Shown piece by piece: positions 11,850 through 22,505 of a stretch of 64,000 bases of DNA (within the stretch, counting starts at the first letter, position 1; the number at the start of each line of letters is the position of its first letter). This DNA is from Chlorophyllum brunneum (taxonomy: Eukaryota > Basidiomycota > Agaricomycetes > Agaricales > Agaricaceae), in the NCBI GenBank assembly GCA_963576785.1, contig OY756142.1, positions 372,001-436,000 on the forward strand, written 5' to 3'. A program made the position numbers and the translations under genes. The notes beneath the pieces were generated by a model. That model did no database searches, was not told the origin of the DNA, and saw nothing but the letters and a program-made list of their open reading frames with translations.

Positions 11850-13031
11850 ATGGAGGGCGCATCAGCACACAACAAGCAAGGGCAAGCCAAGGTCCCTAAT
11901 GTTCCCCCCCAGAAAGGCCCTAGAAATCATCCTGGGATTTCTGACTCCCAGTTAACTCCGTCACACAACTCCCGTGAAATATGCTTGCCACAAACTGGGA
12001 ATGATTCCCAGTCACCCACGACCCAGGCAGGACGTCAGCATTTACCCAACGAAAATACCCAATCTTCAAAGGCTTCTAGTAATGCTCGATATATGCCAAT
12101 TCAGGCTCCAAGAGCAGGAAAGGTTGTCTCGTCACCCGAAACCCGCCATTCGTCCAGTGGAAATATCAAGTCTCCGAGTCGGATAACCCGGGCTTCTGAC
12201 CAAGCCAATCGCACTACGACTCGGGCCCAAACCCTCCCCTTGCCTGCTTCTCAAAGTACTGGCTCTGCTTCAAGGCAAGAGCAACGTGCCACACAAGATG
12301 TTCCAAAATTTTACCCTCGAGGGGCTCCATTATCGAGTGCGAATATGAGGTTTGCTTGTCTCTACTGGAACAATGAGTGTCCTCCACACTTTTTACGCAG
12401 CCCAACTCTGAGTGAACTCACCCTGAGTCTAGACATTGGCGAAGAGTTGGTATGGAGTAACGGGGGGTTAAACTTGCCAAACCTGAAAAGATTTTGCATC
12501 ACGTTCCACTACGATTCAAGTAGCACAACTGGAGAAAAAAGCGTGGTACCGGGGGTTTGCTTCATTGAGTTCAAAAACAAATTCCTTCAAGAAGTCACTG
12601 CTACCCTAGAGACGCTCTCCATTCGCGTAATTGATACCAATAATGGGCCTCTCGAGCCTTTGAATTTTCTTGACGACGAGAAAGCATTTATCTGCTCCGC
12701 ATTGACCCCTAACCACCCGAACTTGTTGGAGGTTTTGGAAATGGATTTCAAGAGCCTACATCGGTTGCGACTTGAATGTCGCTTCGTGCTAGGTGAGACA
12801 AAGTTGGGGGCTTATGCGGAAAATTTTCGGGGTCTTGAACACTTTTCCTTGGTGTTCCGACCAGGGGCGGATGTCGATGAGAAGGACATGAACGAGTTTA
12901 TCGAGAGTTTTGGTTCGGGAAAAAGGCCAACTATTGGATTGGAGGGAGAGAATAGGAAAATTGTGTTGGGAGACGATTTGAAAGAACCACATACCAATTT
13001 GCGCGGAGAGGATTATGTAGAATGGGAGTAG
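11850..13031 (+). CDS. hypothetical protein, disordered N-terminus and LRR-like C-terminus
   Basis: Single open frame of 393 residues. Residues 1-150 are rich in Ser, Gln, Pro, Thr and Asn and look disordered. From about residue 160 the pattern of spaced leucines (PTLSELTLSLDIGEELVW, NLPNLKRFCITFHYDS, ATLETLSIRVIDTN, LEVLEMDFKSLHRLRLEC, FRGLEHFSLVF) resembles the irregular leucine-rich repeats that follow F-boxes in agaricomycete proteins. No F-box is visible at the N-terminus. No catalytic motif is seen, so no function is proposed. It lies on the same strand as, and 75 bp before, the DnaJC28-like gene. The first ATG of the open frame was taken as start. Confidence 0.6.
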   Translation: MEGASAHNKQGQAKVPNVPPQKGPRNHPGISDSQLTPSHNSREICLPQTGNDSQSPTTQAGRQHLPNENTQSSKASSNARYMPIQAPRAGKVVSSPETRHSSSGNIKSPSRITRASDQANRTTTRAQTLPLPASQSTGSASRQEQRATQDVPKFYPRGAPLSSANMRFACLYWNNECPPHFLRSPTLSELTLSLDIGEELVWSNGGLNLPNLKRFCITFHYDSSSTTGEKSVVPGVCFIEFKNKFLQEVTATLETLSIRVIDTNNGPLEPLNFLDDEKAFICSALTPNHPNLLEVLEMDFKSLHRLRLECRFVLGETKLGAYAENFRGLEHFSLVFRPGADVDEKDMNEFIESFGSGKRPTIGLEGENRKIVLGDDLKEPHTNLRGEDYVEWE

Positions 13032-13106
13032 TATTCTAAGCCTGGGACGTATTTACCGTATCCGGCTAATACATTCAAACGCCTACACACCTAATCTTCG
13101 GATGTT

Positions 13107-14659
13107 ATGCCAATGACAAGCCTCATCCAGCGTACATGTCTCCTGAATTCTCTATATTCTACCGGTCATAGACTATCCAGCACACGAGCACCCAAGGCAA
13201 GCGACAAACTCTTCGCTGATGCCGCACACGAAGAATCCGAAGGTGCCTCCGAAGGGCCACCTAAATCCCCAACTCTCAATGTCCTAGAACAAGAACACGA
13301 AAACTGGACAGGAGACGAACGTATTCAGGATGCTGTTCTTCGTATGTTGGTGGATAAATACAAACCACTCCGCGGGCCGAGTATGGTCACAGCTGAGCAG
13401 AAACTCAAACGAGCCCCCCCGAAAGTTTTATTGTCGTCTTCTCCCTCCTCCTCACCACCTGAAAAGTCCGCTGATTCTGGGTATACAAAACCGCGTTCGG
13501 GATCTTGGGCGAATGAACCGTTGTTACCATCGAATGAAGCACATAAACCTTGGGAGACAACATTTAAAACACCCTCACATGATGGACCTCTGAATATTAA
13601 ACTTGCGAGTGTGCCAGGCTCGGCTTCGACTTTGGGTTCGGGTCCTGGTGTAGGTGGGATGAGAGGATCAGGTTCTTTAGATGAGAGGTTGGTGAAGAAG
13701 GAGAAAGAGAGAATGAAGAAGGCACAGCAGGTTGGGAGGTTGAGTCAGGCGTTGGAGTCGACGTTGGATTATAGACTTGGAATCAAACACAGTCAGGGGT
13801 CTACTGGGAAGCAGAATCCTGTTAGTGTGAAAGGATGGAATAGTTTCATTGAGGAGCGCATTGAGGTAAGTTTAAGCTTGAGTATGTTTGCTGGTGAGGT
13901 ATAACTGTTGAATTAGAAAGCCCGTATGGCTGGGTTGTTCAAGAATGTGAAAGGGCGGGGGCAACCCCTTGCACGTTCGACTGATGAAACGAACCCTTGT
14001 ATTGCGCGTGAGGAATTTCTTATGAATCGTATTGTGCAACGGAATGGTGCGGCTCCTCCTTGGGTAGAGGTGCAAAGTGGTGAGCACCGTCACTTCAATC
14101 ATGCATTCGAACCCTGACCCGTTTTTCAGAACTCGATACCGCTGTCAACACGTTCCGCGAATTGTTACGACAATCCTGGGTTCGACGTGCACTGCGAATA
14201 TTAACTACAAACAACCCTGCAGAACTGCTACATAAGATTACGCTCAACGAAGTCAAGGTTCTTCGAGACCCTGACTGGGTCAAGAAGGAACAGTCGTATC
14301 ATGAGACCGCTATCGCCGAGCTAAACTCGTTGGTACGCAAGTATAACGGTTTAGCGCCGTACACTGTCCGCCGCCCATACTATTACACGCGAGAAGGCGA
14401 AATTGAACGGATGTATGAAGTTTCTGCAGAGGACGTCATGCGAGAGCTGAGAGAGCGGTTCCGGGATCCTGGGTTCATTGGTAACACAGGAACATCGGGA
14501 AGCCCCGATGGTACTCGTGGTGCTGTTGGAGGAGCAGGCTCGAGGGCAGCAGATGGAGCCCCTGTTGATCAGGACCACTCTCCTGCTTCATGGTGGCGAA
14601 TTCGTGACCTGATACGGGAATGGATCAGGAAGATGAAGTCCTCAAGGTTGAGGCAGTGA
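13107..14659 (+). CDS. mitochondrial DnaJ homologue subfamily C member 28-like (DUF1992)
   Basis: Three exons, 13107-13865, 13917-14079 and 14130-14659, joined in frame. The N-terminus (MTSLIQRTCLLNSLYSTGHR) is basic and hydroxylated, like a mitochondrial presequence; the start may be the ATG at 13107 or at 13113. Residues 20-200 are low complexity. The DUF1992 core follows: GWNSFIEERIEKARMAGLF, GRGQPLARS, EEFLMNRIVQRNGAAPPWVE, then a helical region with FRELLRQSWVRRALR, YNGLAPYTVRRPYYYTR and a Ser/Gly-rich tail. The family is related to DNAJC28, but no J-domain HPD motif is present here. Its exact role is unknown. Appears intact. A 75-bp copy of its 5' end sits at 10228. Confidence 0.8.
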
Positions 14660-15198
14660 TGGGCACAGGGTGTGCTGCGTGTATCAAATAGCTCTGGTGT
14701 ATTTCTAGTGCTTGTTGTATCCGGTATAATTCATGTATTCTGCCGCAGAGGTCGATTGTTGATTGGTGTGGCGATGAGACCCCGGTGTGACGGCCTCGCA
14801 TGATCGGTGTGGTGGTGGGTTATATTTAGTTACGTCGGATCTGTCCTTTTGTGCGACGAGGCGCTTGGGCACGAGGCTTCCATGAGGCAAATTTTTATGT
14901 CACCGCCGCCTCCTGGGTCGCTTACAATAACACTCGAGGCCTTGTACTCGCAACAGCGCTCTGGCGATTACTCGGAACTGAGCATCCAGAGTTCCAATAC
15001 AAGGTCAGCAGAGAATAATAAACCTTGGCAACGTATTATTATTATTTGGGCAAGAAGTAAACAATGCGGGATATGAAAGTTTCGGACGGGGACGGCGGGA
15101 ATGGAGGGCTTAGTCGGAGCAAAGGGAATTCTGAGCGAGAAACCAGGGTCATCGTGCCTCAAGGCATCCGTGCGTTCTGCTCGGCGCATCTAATCTCT
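14660..15198. other. intergenic, nothing recognised
   Basis: 3' flank of the DnaJC28-like gene and upstream flank of the small gene at 15363. Short open frames on both strands lack codon bias, motifs or splice support. An AT-rich TATTATTATTATTT run lies near 15034. Confidence 0.4.
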
Positions 15199-15205
15199 TA
15201 TAAAA
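15199..15205 (+). promoter_or_regulatory. TATA box of the small conserved gene
   Basis: TATAAAA lies 158 bp before the ATG at 15363 and is followed by a pyrimidine-rich tract (TTTTTCTTCTTCCCATC), the usual layout of a strongly expressed fungal gene. Confidence 0.5.
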
Positions 15206-15362
15206 GCTCCCGTCATTCCCATCCCTGTTCCCCCATCTTTTTCTTCTTCCCATCAAGCTTGTGAGCTCCTTCCTCAATGTTCTCGACGTCGTCCACAGTG
15301 CTCATCTGTATCTAGACCTCAAGACTACTTACTCCTCAAGCCACTTATCCCCCCCACAGACA

Positions 15363-15727
15363 ATGTCAGTCTATGAATACGAAGATATCGTTCCCGGCGA
15401 CATTGTCGCTGTTCGCCACGGCACCAAGGGAAGACAAGAGGGTCTCGTCGTTGGCTCTCACGTTGACTATGCTGTATGCCGCCACGTTTTACTGGAAAGA
15501 AAAAGTCTCTGACGTGCTCGCAGGGTCGTCAAATTATCGAAGTTCAGCTAGAGGGTGAAGTCTACAAGGCCTGGTACGTCCTCCTGTTGACCAGCCTATT
15601 AGAACCGTATCTTAACATCGTACCCCTACATATCAGGTACCCAACCGTCACCCGCGTGAAACGTGTTGTGTCTTATTCTCACCCGACACCTCGCGCTCGT
15701 ACCATCGAGCGTCGTATTTACTGGTAG
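15363..15727 (+). CDS. small conserved protein, about 83 residues, three exons
   Basis: Exons 15363-15473, 15524-15573 and 15637-15727 join in frame, each junction being GT-AG. The protein begins MSVYEYEDIVPGDIVAVRHG, continues GLVVGSHVDY, QIIEVQLEGEVYKAWYPTV, and ends TIERRIYW. The pattern (acidic start, GDIV, short beta strands, tyrosine-rich end) suggests a small beta-barrel such as an SH3/Tudor/KOW fold; this is an inference. Three short exons kept in frame and a TATA box argue for a real gene. No family name is claimed. Confidence 0.7.
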
Positions 15728-16583
15728 ACAACCAGTAACCCCCGGTAGTCATCCACTACCAGCTAATGAGAGGTGATCAACACAACAATGAATGCCTATC
15801 CTCCGTACTGGTCTCGCGATACCTGGAATTATTTTTTTTTACCTTGCTTATTTACTCAACAATCACCACCATCACCCAGACAAATGCTCGCGGTGCCCAT
15901 CTCTCGCTCGCCAACGCCGCCATCATGCCATACGACTCCCCACGATTTCCGGCTTTTCAGCTTCTCTCTCCATACCCCATCCCCATTTTGCCAATTGTAC
16001 CACTAGAACATATATTCGCATTGGTTGATCCGACGTGAATCTTTTCGTTGGATGTGGTTTCCAGGAGTGAAATGGCCGAAAGGAAAACAATTAGTGTAAT
16101 TGTTCTTGGGGGACCGAGTATCATTTCGGGGACTCCGCATTCCATACTTAGAACTTGCAAAAATTTATCTACTTATTTCCGCTTTCCAAATGATTTTTTG
16201 GTGTATGCCATACATCTTAACTGTAGTTTTCATCAGCTATATGAGGGGCTTTCAAAGTCTGACAGCTCTGACTCAGTCAACCTATGATAGACCCTACACG
16301 GAGTCTAATGTACTGGTATACCAGGATTACTGTCAATGGTTAGAGGGGCTACAACATCCTGGCATAGCTTGAGCTCATCAAGTCATGGCCATGTTATCAG
16401 AATACATGATTGAATTCAAGGACTGCGAAACCATGAGAGTGCTGAGCAATCATATTCAGTTTCGAATTTTCTTGCCACTTCAACATCCCGCCCCAACACC
16501 ACCCCCCGCTATTGCCATATTTGGTATTCGCGAGTGCGGTGCAGGCATAAAGGCGGGATGCTGTGCAGGGCGGGCAAAACATG
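15728..16583. other. intergenic, distal upstream region of the bZIP gene
   Basis: No coding sequence is recognised. The overlapping open frames around 15766-16038 share no motifs or splice support. It includes a possible GCN4-type site at 16269. Confidence 0.45.
16269..16275. promoter_or_regulatory. candidate GCN4/AP-1 site upstream of the bZIP gene
   Basis: TGACTCA, the exact palindromic-type site bound by GCN4/CPC1 factors, lies about 315 bp upstream of the putative TATA box. Two further copies (TGAGTCA) lie at 16822-16828 and 16924-16930, inside the predicted leader. Autoregulation of this factor is known in Neurospora; here it is inferred. Confidence 0.45.
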
Positions 16584-16590
16584 TATAAAG
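16584..16590 (+). promoter_or_regulatory. putative TATA box of the bZIP gene
   Basis: TATAAAG lies 46 bp before the first upstream ORF (16636). Transcription starting some 30 bp downstream would give a leader of about 420 nt holding all five upstream ORFs. Confidence 0.4.
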
Positions 16591-16635
16591 CGACGGAAGC
16601 GCAGGTTTGTCATTTGATCGCTTCCGAGTTGGGCG

Positions 16636-16926
16636 ATGGCATATAACTCAGCTTGGAAAGTACTGAGTTAACGATTTGAGAGAGCTCTGTGCATCGTCGT
16701 CGACGGCGTAGCATATGTCTGAACAGATTGCACAGCGATAGAGGTGGCCGTTATGCCTGATAAAAATAGCTGGGTGCGGGACCGCTGATCGGAGTCTGAA
16801 AAAGTTGTATATATGGGTAGTTGAGTCAGGATGCTTCATCGTTCCTTTCCCCCCATCAACCCCCAACTGACTTGGCCAGATCTAGTGTCTGTTCCGAGTC
16901 TTGAGCGGTACCCAAGGAATCTGTGA
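16636..16926 (+). promoter_or_regulatory. cluster of five upstream ORFs in the bZIP leader
   Basis: Five ATG-initiated short frames precede the main start: 16636-16671 (11 codons), 16715-16741 (8), 16753-16788 (11), 16813-16824 (3) and 16831-16926 (31). No other ATG lies between 16926 and 17043. GCN4 in yeast and cpc-1 in Neurospora are translationally controlled by such upstream ORFs. A possible intron (GTGAGT at 16923, GCGCAG ending 16987) would instead fuse the fifth frame to the main frame as an N-terminal extension. Confidence 0.55.
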
Positions 16927-17042
16927 GTCAATTGAACCCCGTTTTACTACGTTTTTGGCCTACGTCCATTTTGTCGCGCTCGCGCAGCACGAAAGCCCTA
17001 TCTTATCGTCCAATTCTCGCTTCGTCATCCATAATAGGCACG

Positions 17043-18626
17043 ATGTCGGCCCCCTCGTCGAGCTCTTTGGCTTCGGCAGGGGAATATACATATTTACATG
17101 TGCCAGAGGGTCCGAATAGCTCTCCTCGATGCACCGCTCAGTCTGCTCGTACTTCCTCGGCAATGGACAGCCCTCGTCTCGAGTCAGCGCTAACATCATC
17201 ACCCCATTCCAGAATTACAGGATTACCCACGGTGTCCTCCACCCAATCAACTACTCATCTTTCTAACGCCGCAATTCCACCTCCGACCCATATCACACTC
17301 TATAGTAACTCGTGCCAAAATGCAGCCTCAGTTCTAAATTCGTCGGCCCCCTCGTCCTCGGTATCTCGCCCCAACGCCCGATCATCTACTGAACTATCGG
17401 TTCTAAACTCTTCTAACAATGAACTGAACAACTCCTCGAATCGTCCTCGGACGTCTAACCGGGTCTTCTCATCCACATCGGATTTGGCAGCCCATCATGG
17501 TATTCCCACAGCATTTCCACCACTACCCAGCATTCAGTTACACCGCCCAGAACCCGTGACACAGTCTTCAATAGCGGTTCCCGACTTCTTTGCTCTGAAG
17601 GACAATTACCTCATTATGCTTTCTCAAAAGTCTGAGTCTACCTCTGCTCCATCGTCGGCTGAAAAGTCGGGTGCAACGGTATCTCCTGCCGATCTCCAGC
17701 AGCCAGTGGCTGCGGAGTCCACCGACTTCGAGGGTCTTCTCAAGTCTATAGGTAATCCTCAATCGCCCCCTCCTTCATCCTTGGCTCATGTCTCTTCAGC
17801 CCAAGGTGCGAACGCACAAGAGATGTCCCCTTTCGAACCTAGCGACTTTCTGACGTCGCCTTGGACTCCGTCCTTGGATACCTTTGAATCGCCTGGCGAA
17901 ACTCCTCTCAGCGATTTCCTTTCCACCCCCCTCATACCCGACAACGACGTGAGCATACCCACGGGACCGTATGACATGCCTCTTTTTGGTGACTCGAATT
18001 ACTTTGACCCAGCAGAGGTGTTCGAGTCATCTAAGCCGCCGCCAGTGGATACTTCAAGCCTCTTGATCATGTCTCCGACGTCGCCTAATCTTGGAACATT
18101 TACCCTCAACCCTACCTCCCTGTTCTCTCCTACCCTTCCCATGGACTCTACGCACTGTTTCGCTACTCAAAAGTCTGTGCCCGAAGATGTGTCCCCGCCG
18201 CCCAATGCTCATCCCCGCACCTCGGCCACCGGGACTCGCAAGAACATCACCGCCGAGTCTCTTGTTCCGATCGACGCCCCCACCCAACCTAGGCGGTATC
18301 TTACCCCGTCAGCGACGTTGAAGAGGGAACTACCTGCAGTCGTTCCCCGCAAACGCGCTCGTCAACACTTTCATGAAGGTGAAGAGGATGAGCTGGATGA
18401 GCCTCTCAAGCCTAATGCAACCGAGTTCGAGCAGATTGAGTGGAAACGTCGTCAAAACACGCTGGCGGCGAGGAAAAGCCGAAAGCGTAAGCTACTCCAT
18501 CAGCAGGAACTTGAGACTCAGATCACTTCGCTCACCAACGAGCGAGAGAAGTGGAGACAGCGAGCGTTGATGCTACAGGGGATCATCCAGGCAAACGGTA
18601 TTCCCCTCGGCGAATTTCAAGATTAA
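17043..18626 (+). CDS. bZIP transcription factor of the GCN4/CPC1 type
   Basis: Single exon, 527 residues from the ATG at 17043. The open frame extends upstream without an ATG unless the possible 5' intron (16923-16987) is used. Residues 1-240 are Ser/Thr/Pro-rich. An acidic-hydrophobic region with DFLTSPWTPSLDTF, ETPLSDFLSTPL and YDMPLFGDSNYFDP looks like the activation domain of basidiomycete GCN4 homologues. The C-terminus has the basic region KRRQNTLAARKSRKRK (invariant Asn and Arg present) followed by a short leucine zipper, ELETQITSLTNEREKWRQRA. In the GCN4/CPC1 family this factor activates amino-acid biosynthesis genes through TGACTC sites. The uORF leader and three such sites upstream support the assignment. 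Intact. Confidence 0.8.
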   Translation: MSAPSSSSLASAGEYTYLHVPEGPNSSPRCTAQSARTSSAMDSPRLESALTSSPHSRITGLPTVSSTQSTTHLSNAAIPPPTHITLYSNSCQNAASVLNSSAPSSSVSRPNARSSTELSVLNSSNNELNNSSNRPRTSNRVFSSTSDLAAHHGIPTAFPPLPSIQLHRPEPVTQSSIAVPDFFALKDNYLIMLSQKSESTSAPSSAEKSGATVSPADLQQPVAAESTDFEGLLKSIGNPQSPPPSSLAHVSSAQGANAQEMSPFEPSDFLTSPWTPSLDTFESPGETPLSDFLSTPLIPDNDVSIPTGPYDMPLFGDSNYFDPAEVFESSKPPPVDTSSLLIMSPTSPNLGTFTLNPTSLFSPTLPMDSTHCFATQKSVPEDVSPPPNAHPRTSATGTRKNITAESLVPIDAPTQPRRYLTPSATLKRELPAVVPRKRARQHFHEGEEDELDEPLKPNATEFEQIEWKRRQNTLAARKSRKRKLLHQQELETQITSLTNEREKWRQRALMLQGIIQANGIPLGEFQD

Positions 18627-19718
18627 AAGTTGTCAATTGTATACCTTTTCGTTTTTGTCGTTTTGTATAACATGATTTAACTTACCTCACCCTTCCCCTC
18701 GTTATGTTCCGCCTGTCATGCTCGCGTTTCTTGTCTATCTCATCTGCCTCGTATCTCTATCAAGTCGTGTTGCGTAGTTCGAATAGTTTGATGGTTTCAG
18801 CAGGGATGTTTTCGTCAATCAAATTGCTGATTGTTAACATGAGTTAAATCGAGTGAGCTAGGTTATCGAGTAACTGTTAGCCGTCCCGATCCTGAGAAAC
18901 AACGTCGATTGCTGTAGTCATGGGACTCGCAGCGCTACCGCCGCCCAACCCAGCTATGACTCTATAAATACCATAAACGCACAGCAGTGCCGAGTGGGTT
19001 AGCCTCCCCGCCACGAAATAATGAATTGGCGTTCCCACAAGACTTTGTGATAGCGTTAGAGTGTGCGTGTGCTCGTCTTCGATTTTGTGAGCTTCCGTGA
19101 ACGAAGTAGATCCGACGATTTTTGTGGCATGTTATGATATATAATAACTCGATGTTGATAATCCTCCTCCTGCGGTGATATAGTTCTTATGAGCATGATA
19201 GAGGAATCAATGTCCTCTCCATTGAATGAGACCGTACCTCGCGGAATATGTAATACTATAATCACAAGACTCCCAAACTCAAAGCTCTGAAGGAACCCAT
19301 ATGAACAATATCATGATCCCACCAGCGCACAAACCACTACATCAACCCTGTACACAAAAAGTCCACACAACGCAGTATTGAAATCAGTGAAAAAAAAGCG
19401 CAGTGCTTAGTCTATTATGAAAATGCTATATAGCGTTATGAATCAAAAGGGGAATAAAGATAAGCAATGAAAGAGGAGGGGTGTGTACTACGAAAAGCAC
19501 AAATCCGGGTTGGCGGAAGGGTAGAGAAAAAAGGCCATAGAGGAGAGGGGGGTAAGTATATGCGATATGCAATATTTGGGTTGTATGCCTGTTCTGCGTG
19601 CTTGTGTATCGACATAGAGGGGAGGAGGTACGAACGTTTAATATATGGATACATGTGGTTGGGTTATAGATTACTGAGTGGTAACGGTGAGATAGGAAAA
19701 GGGGGATTGGTATGTGTG
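18627..19718. other. intergenic between bZIP (+) and UBP1-like (-) 3' ends
   Basis: About 1.1 kb. It should contain both 3' UTRs. A lone TATAAATA at 18963-18970, preceded by TGACTC, precedes no recognisable ORF; the frames at 19056-19790 lack motifs. No RNA gene was recognised. Confidence 0.4.
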
Positions 19719-22505
19719 TCATGCTTTGAGGTGCACTATGGGTGTTCCATTAGGTGGATGATGCGGCTGAGGCGAATGTATTCGCGGTAACGAACCCTTG
19801 TCACGGTGCGACGACGACGAAGCTGGTACGTTCGGATTCGAAACCTCCTTAGTTTTCACTCTCGTCTTCACAGGTGACGAACTCCTCGAAGACGATGAAT
19901 GTCGTCCAACCAATACAGGCGTCGAGACACTCAAATCATGATACGCCATCCCATTCTTCTTCCCCCCCACTATCACCACATCTTCCTCCTCTTCAGCAGT
20001 ATGTCCATTTATCTCCCTCGTCGGTGTACTTTCCATAGACGACAAACATGATTGTGAACAATCAGTTGTCATACTTCTACTTCTCCTTCTCCTTGTCGTT
20101 GTCACGTTTCGTACAATCCGAGCTCCGGGAATGGAAGTAAGAGTTTGAGATTGTGATAATGATAGTGATGATGGGAGAGTAGTTGGTATTGGTGGTGGTG
20201 GCGTGGGTCTTTCTTTCCTAGATTCCGTTGTAGGGTTGGTATTGGATAATGGATCTTTGAGAGGTTGCGTGCGCGTGTATGTGTTGGGGTGTGAATGTGA
20301 AGATAGATGTAATGGTGGTCGAACACCAACACCGACTTCACTAACCAACGACGCAACACTCCCATTCAAATTCACTGTCCTCAACTCTGGTCTCAGTGTC
20401 TCCTCCGAACTCCTTGGACTCCCATTACCCGACGAATATACTCCAGGAAAATCCATCACTGCACGTTCATAATAGAGCATAAACGCCCCAGTACCCTCCT
20501 GTAACACCGTTTCAATTCCACATTCCCTCACTGCGTCATCACTGATACGCAACCACCCTTTCCCGGGTTTACTCTCCGCATCGTCCTCGAACTCGTACTC
20601 CGGACCTAAACCATCCATAGCCCCAGCCTCTGAATTAGGGCTGGCATCATCTTCTAATCGTAATGGATCGACGATCTTTGGTGGCGCCCATCGCTTGTCA
20701 GCACCTACACTCGGATGTTTTGGTTTTCGTCGGTAACAAATGTAATGACCGAAGGAGTGTTGGCCGAAGTGACATACTATAGCAGAGAGGCGATAAATTA
20801 TACGTGGGTTTGCGTAAGTGGCTGGTGTGGGTGTGGTCGAGCGGGGAAGGGCAGGTGGTGGTGTTGATATGGCACTAGTCGGGACGGTAGACAGATTTCC
20901 GGAGGTAGTGTAGGGTGTTAGGTCGAGGACTTCTGGGAAGAGAAGGCGGACATTGTTTTTAGATGCGTAGTGCCCGTAATGCACGGAACGGTTTATGTGG
21001 AGTGCGAGGACTGGAGGTGGCTGGAAGAGTGTAAGTTAGGTCGGGAAGGAGAGAGGTGATGTTTGGTGCTTACTCGGGCGATCATGGCCTGTTTTGTTGA
21101 AGCTGGGCTAAAGACTTTCTCCATTCGGACGTCTTTGAGGTCGTCTTCAATCCGCTCTTCCTCTATCGCTGTTCGGACCTTGATTTCCATCTTGCGGACC
21201 TTCTTTAGGCGTTCTTTCTTGGAGTTGCTGGGTTTATTTTGAGCTTGGATTTCATGTTCAAGTTTGAGGAGATCTTGTTGGAGACGTTTGTGGGTGGCAA
21301 TGACGGAACATTTTCTACAGATGCAGTCTTTCAGGACTTCGAGACGAGTATAGTCTTCTAGGCAATCTTCTAGCCGACATACTGCCTATCAACGGTGAAA
21401 TCCTTAGCATTCACGAGAAGTTCTGACGGAAAATGACGCACTGCGAGCCTGGGGACTGCTAGTTGCCAATTATCCAAAGCGAAATGCATGACGGCTTCTG
21501 TATAGCCACATACGCAACAGCTTCGTCTGTTGGCCGTCAAGCCATCAAACACGCTCTTGCCGATGTCCTTCATGGTTTCTGGTGGAACGTTGGATAGGCC
21601 GCCTAGACCTCTATCACGATAAGCCTCCTTATCGACGGCGGTTAATTCGTTCTTGATGCATTCTGAGACTACTTGGAAGAGCTCTTGGGCGTCTTGGTGT
21701 TCGCGGGAATAAAAGAGCGAGTTGGTCCGGCCTTCTGTCTGACTGCTGAGTGCCTGAATGATGTCGGTTGGACGGATGGCATGGTAGGATGAATGGGGTT
21801 TGTTGAGACCTGGGGGTTATGGTTGAGCGTAGGCGATAGGAGAAGACGGATGAAGGGTGATTTACGTCGGAATAGATCTTTAAGGGCATCAATGGCTGGT
21901 GTTGGGACATCAAGTGCCTCGGCTTTGGCGTTTATAGCATCGATGTGGGGTTGAAGATACGTCAGAGATGCCAGTGCCTGTGTTATAATCAGTCCTTGAA
22001 ACTAGGTGTGGAATGAAGCGATGCAAGACACCTGTAGCGTCGAATTCATGAAACAGTAGGTGCCAGATATATTGACCAAGCCTGGGTAATGCCTCTCGTC
22101 GTTACTGCGGCTCTCTGCGGGTTGCGTCATTTTCAGCGACCGGGACTCGGAACAGGTAAGAAGAGCCGCAGGATTGCGGGACTGACCATGGTGACTGGCT
22201 CCGTTCTGAGCAAGTTGTTCGGCTCGAGTGCGTATGTGCTTCTTCGATTTCTTGTCATTCGGAGACCTAGTAGACCCGCCCTGCGAGCCCGGCTTTGAAC
22301 TCGAGAACATCCATGAGAGGCTGAGGCCGATGCTTTCCAGACCCATGGTGAGGTGGTAGGAGAGACGGGAGGGGTGGAGAGAAGTGGATGCGAGGAGAAC
22401 GAGGGCGGGGACGAGGAGGAGAAAGAGAATGGGGGCAATTTGGTGGAAGAGATTGCTTGTAAGGATATCTATGAGCCAGGATCGGGTGTGGTCGGGTATG
22501 TGCAT
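19719..22505 (-). CDS. UBP1: membrane-anchored ubiquitin carboxyl-terminal hydrolase (Ubp1/USP30-like)
   Basis: Cysteine protease that removes ubiquitin from proteins. The N-terminus at 22505 is followed by a hydrophobic segment (APILFLLLVPALVLLAS, residues about 25-41), the membrane anchor seen in yeast Ubp1 and human USP30. The Cys box is GLVNISGTYCFMNSTLQ, joined across an intron near 22030 to ALASLTYLQPHID. Next come HQDAQELFQVVSEC, Zn-ribbon-like CCVCGY and CRKC, and the His box GQHSFGHYICYRR with GWLRISDDAVREC and GAFMLYYER. About six exons; only some junctions were resolved. Ser/Pro-rich loops and a basic C-terminal tail end at 19719. Shares a 189-bp divergent promoter with CDC7. No lesion seen. 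Confidence 0.85.

Noticed and set aside
16923..17042. Upstream extension of the bZIP open frame to 16923
   Set aside because: It begins with GTG and contains no ATG before 17043; it can only be coding if the intron 16923-16987 joins it to the exon with the ATG at 16831.
18963..19265. Gene driven by the TATAAATA at 18963
   Set aside because: No open frame with motifs or splice sites follows on the plus strand; a non-coding transcript cannot be judged from sequence.
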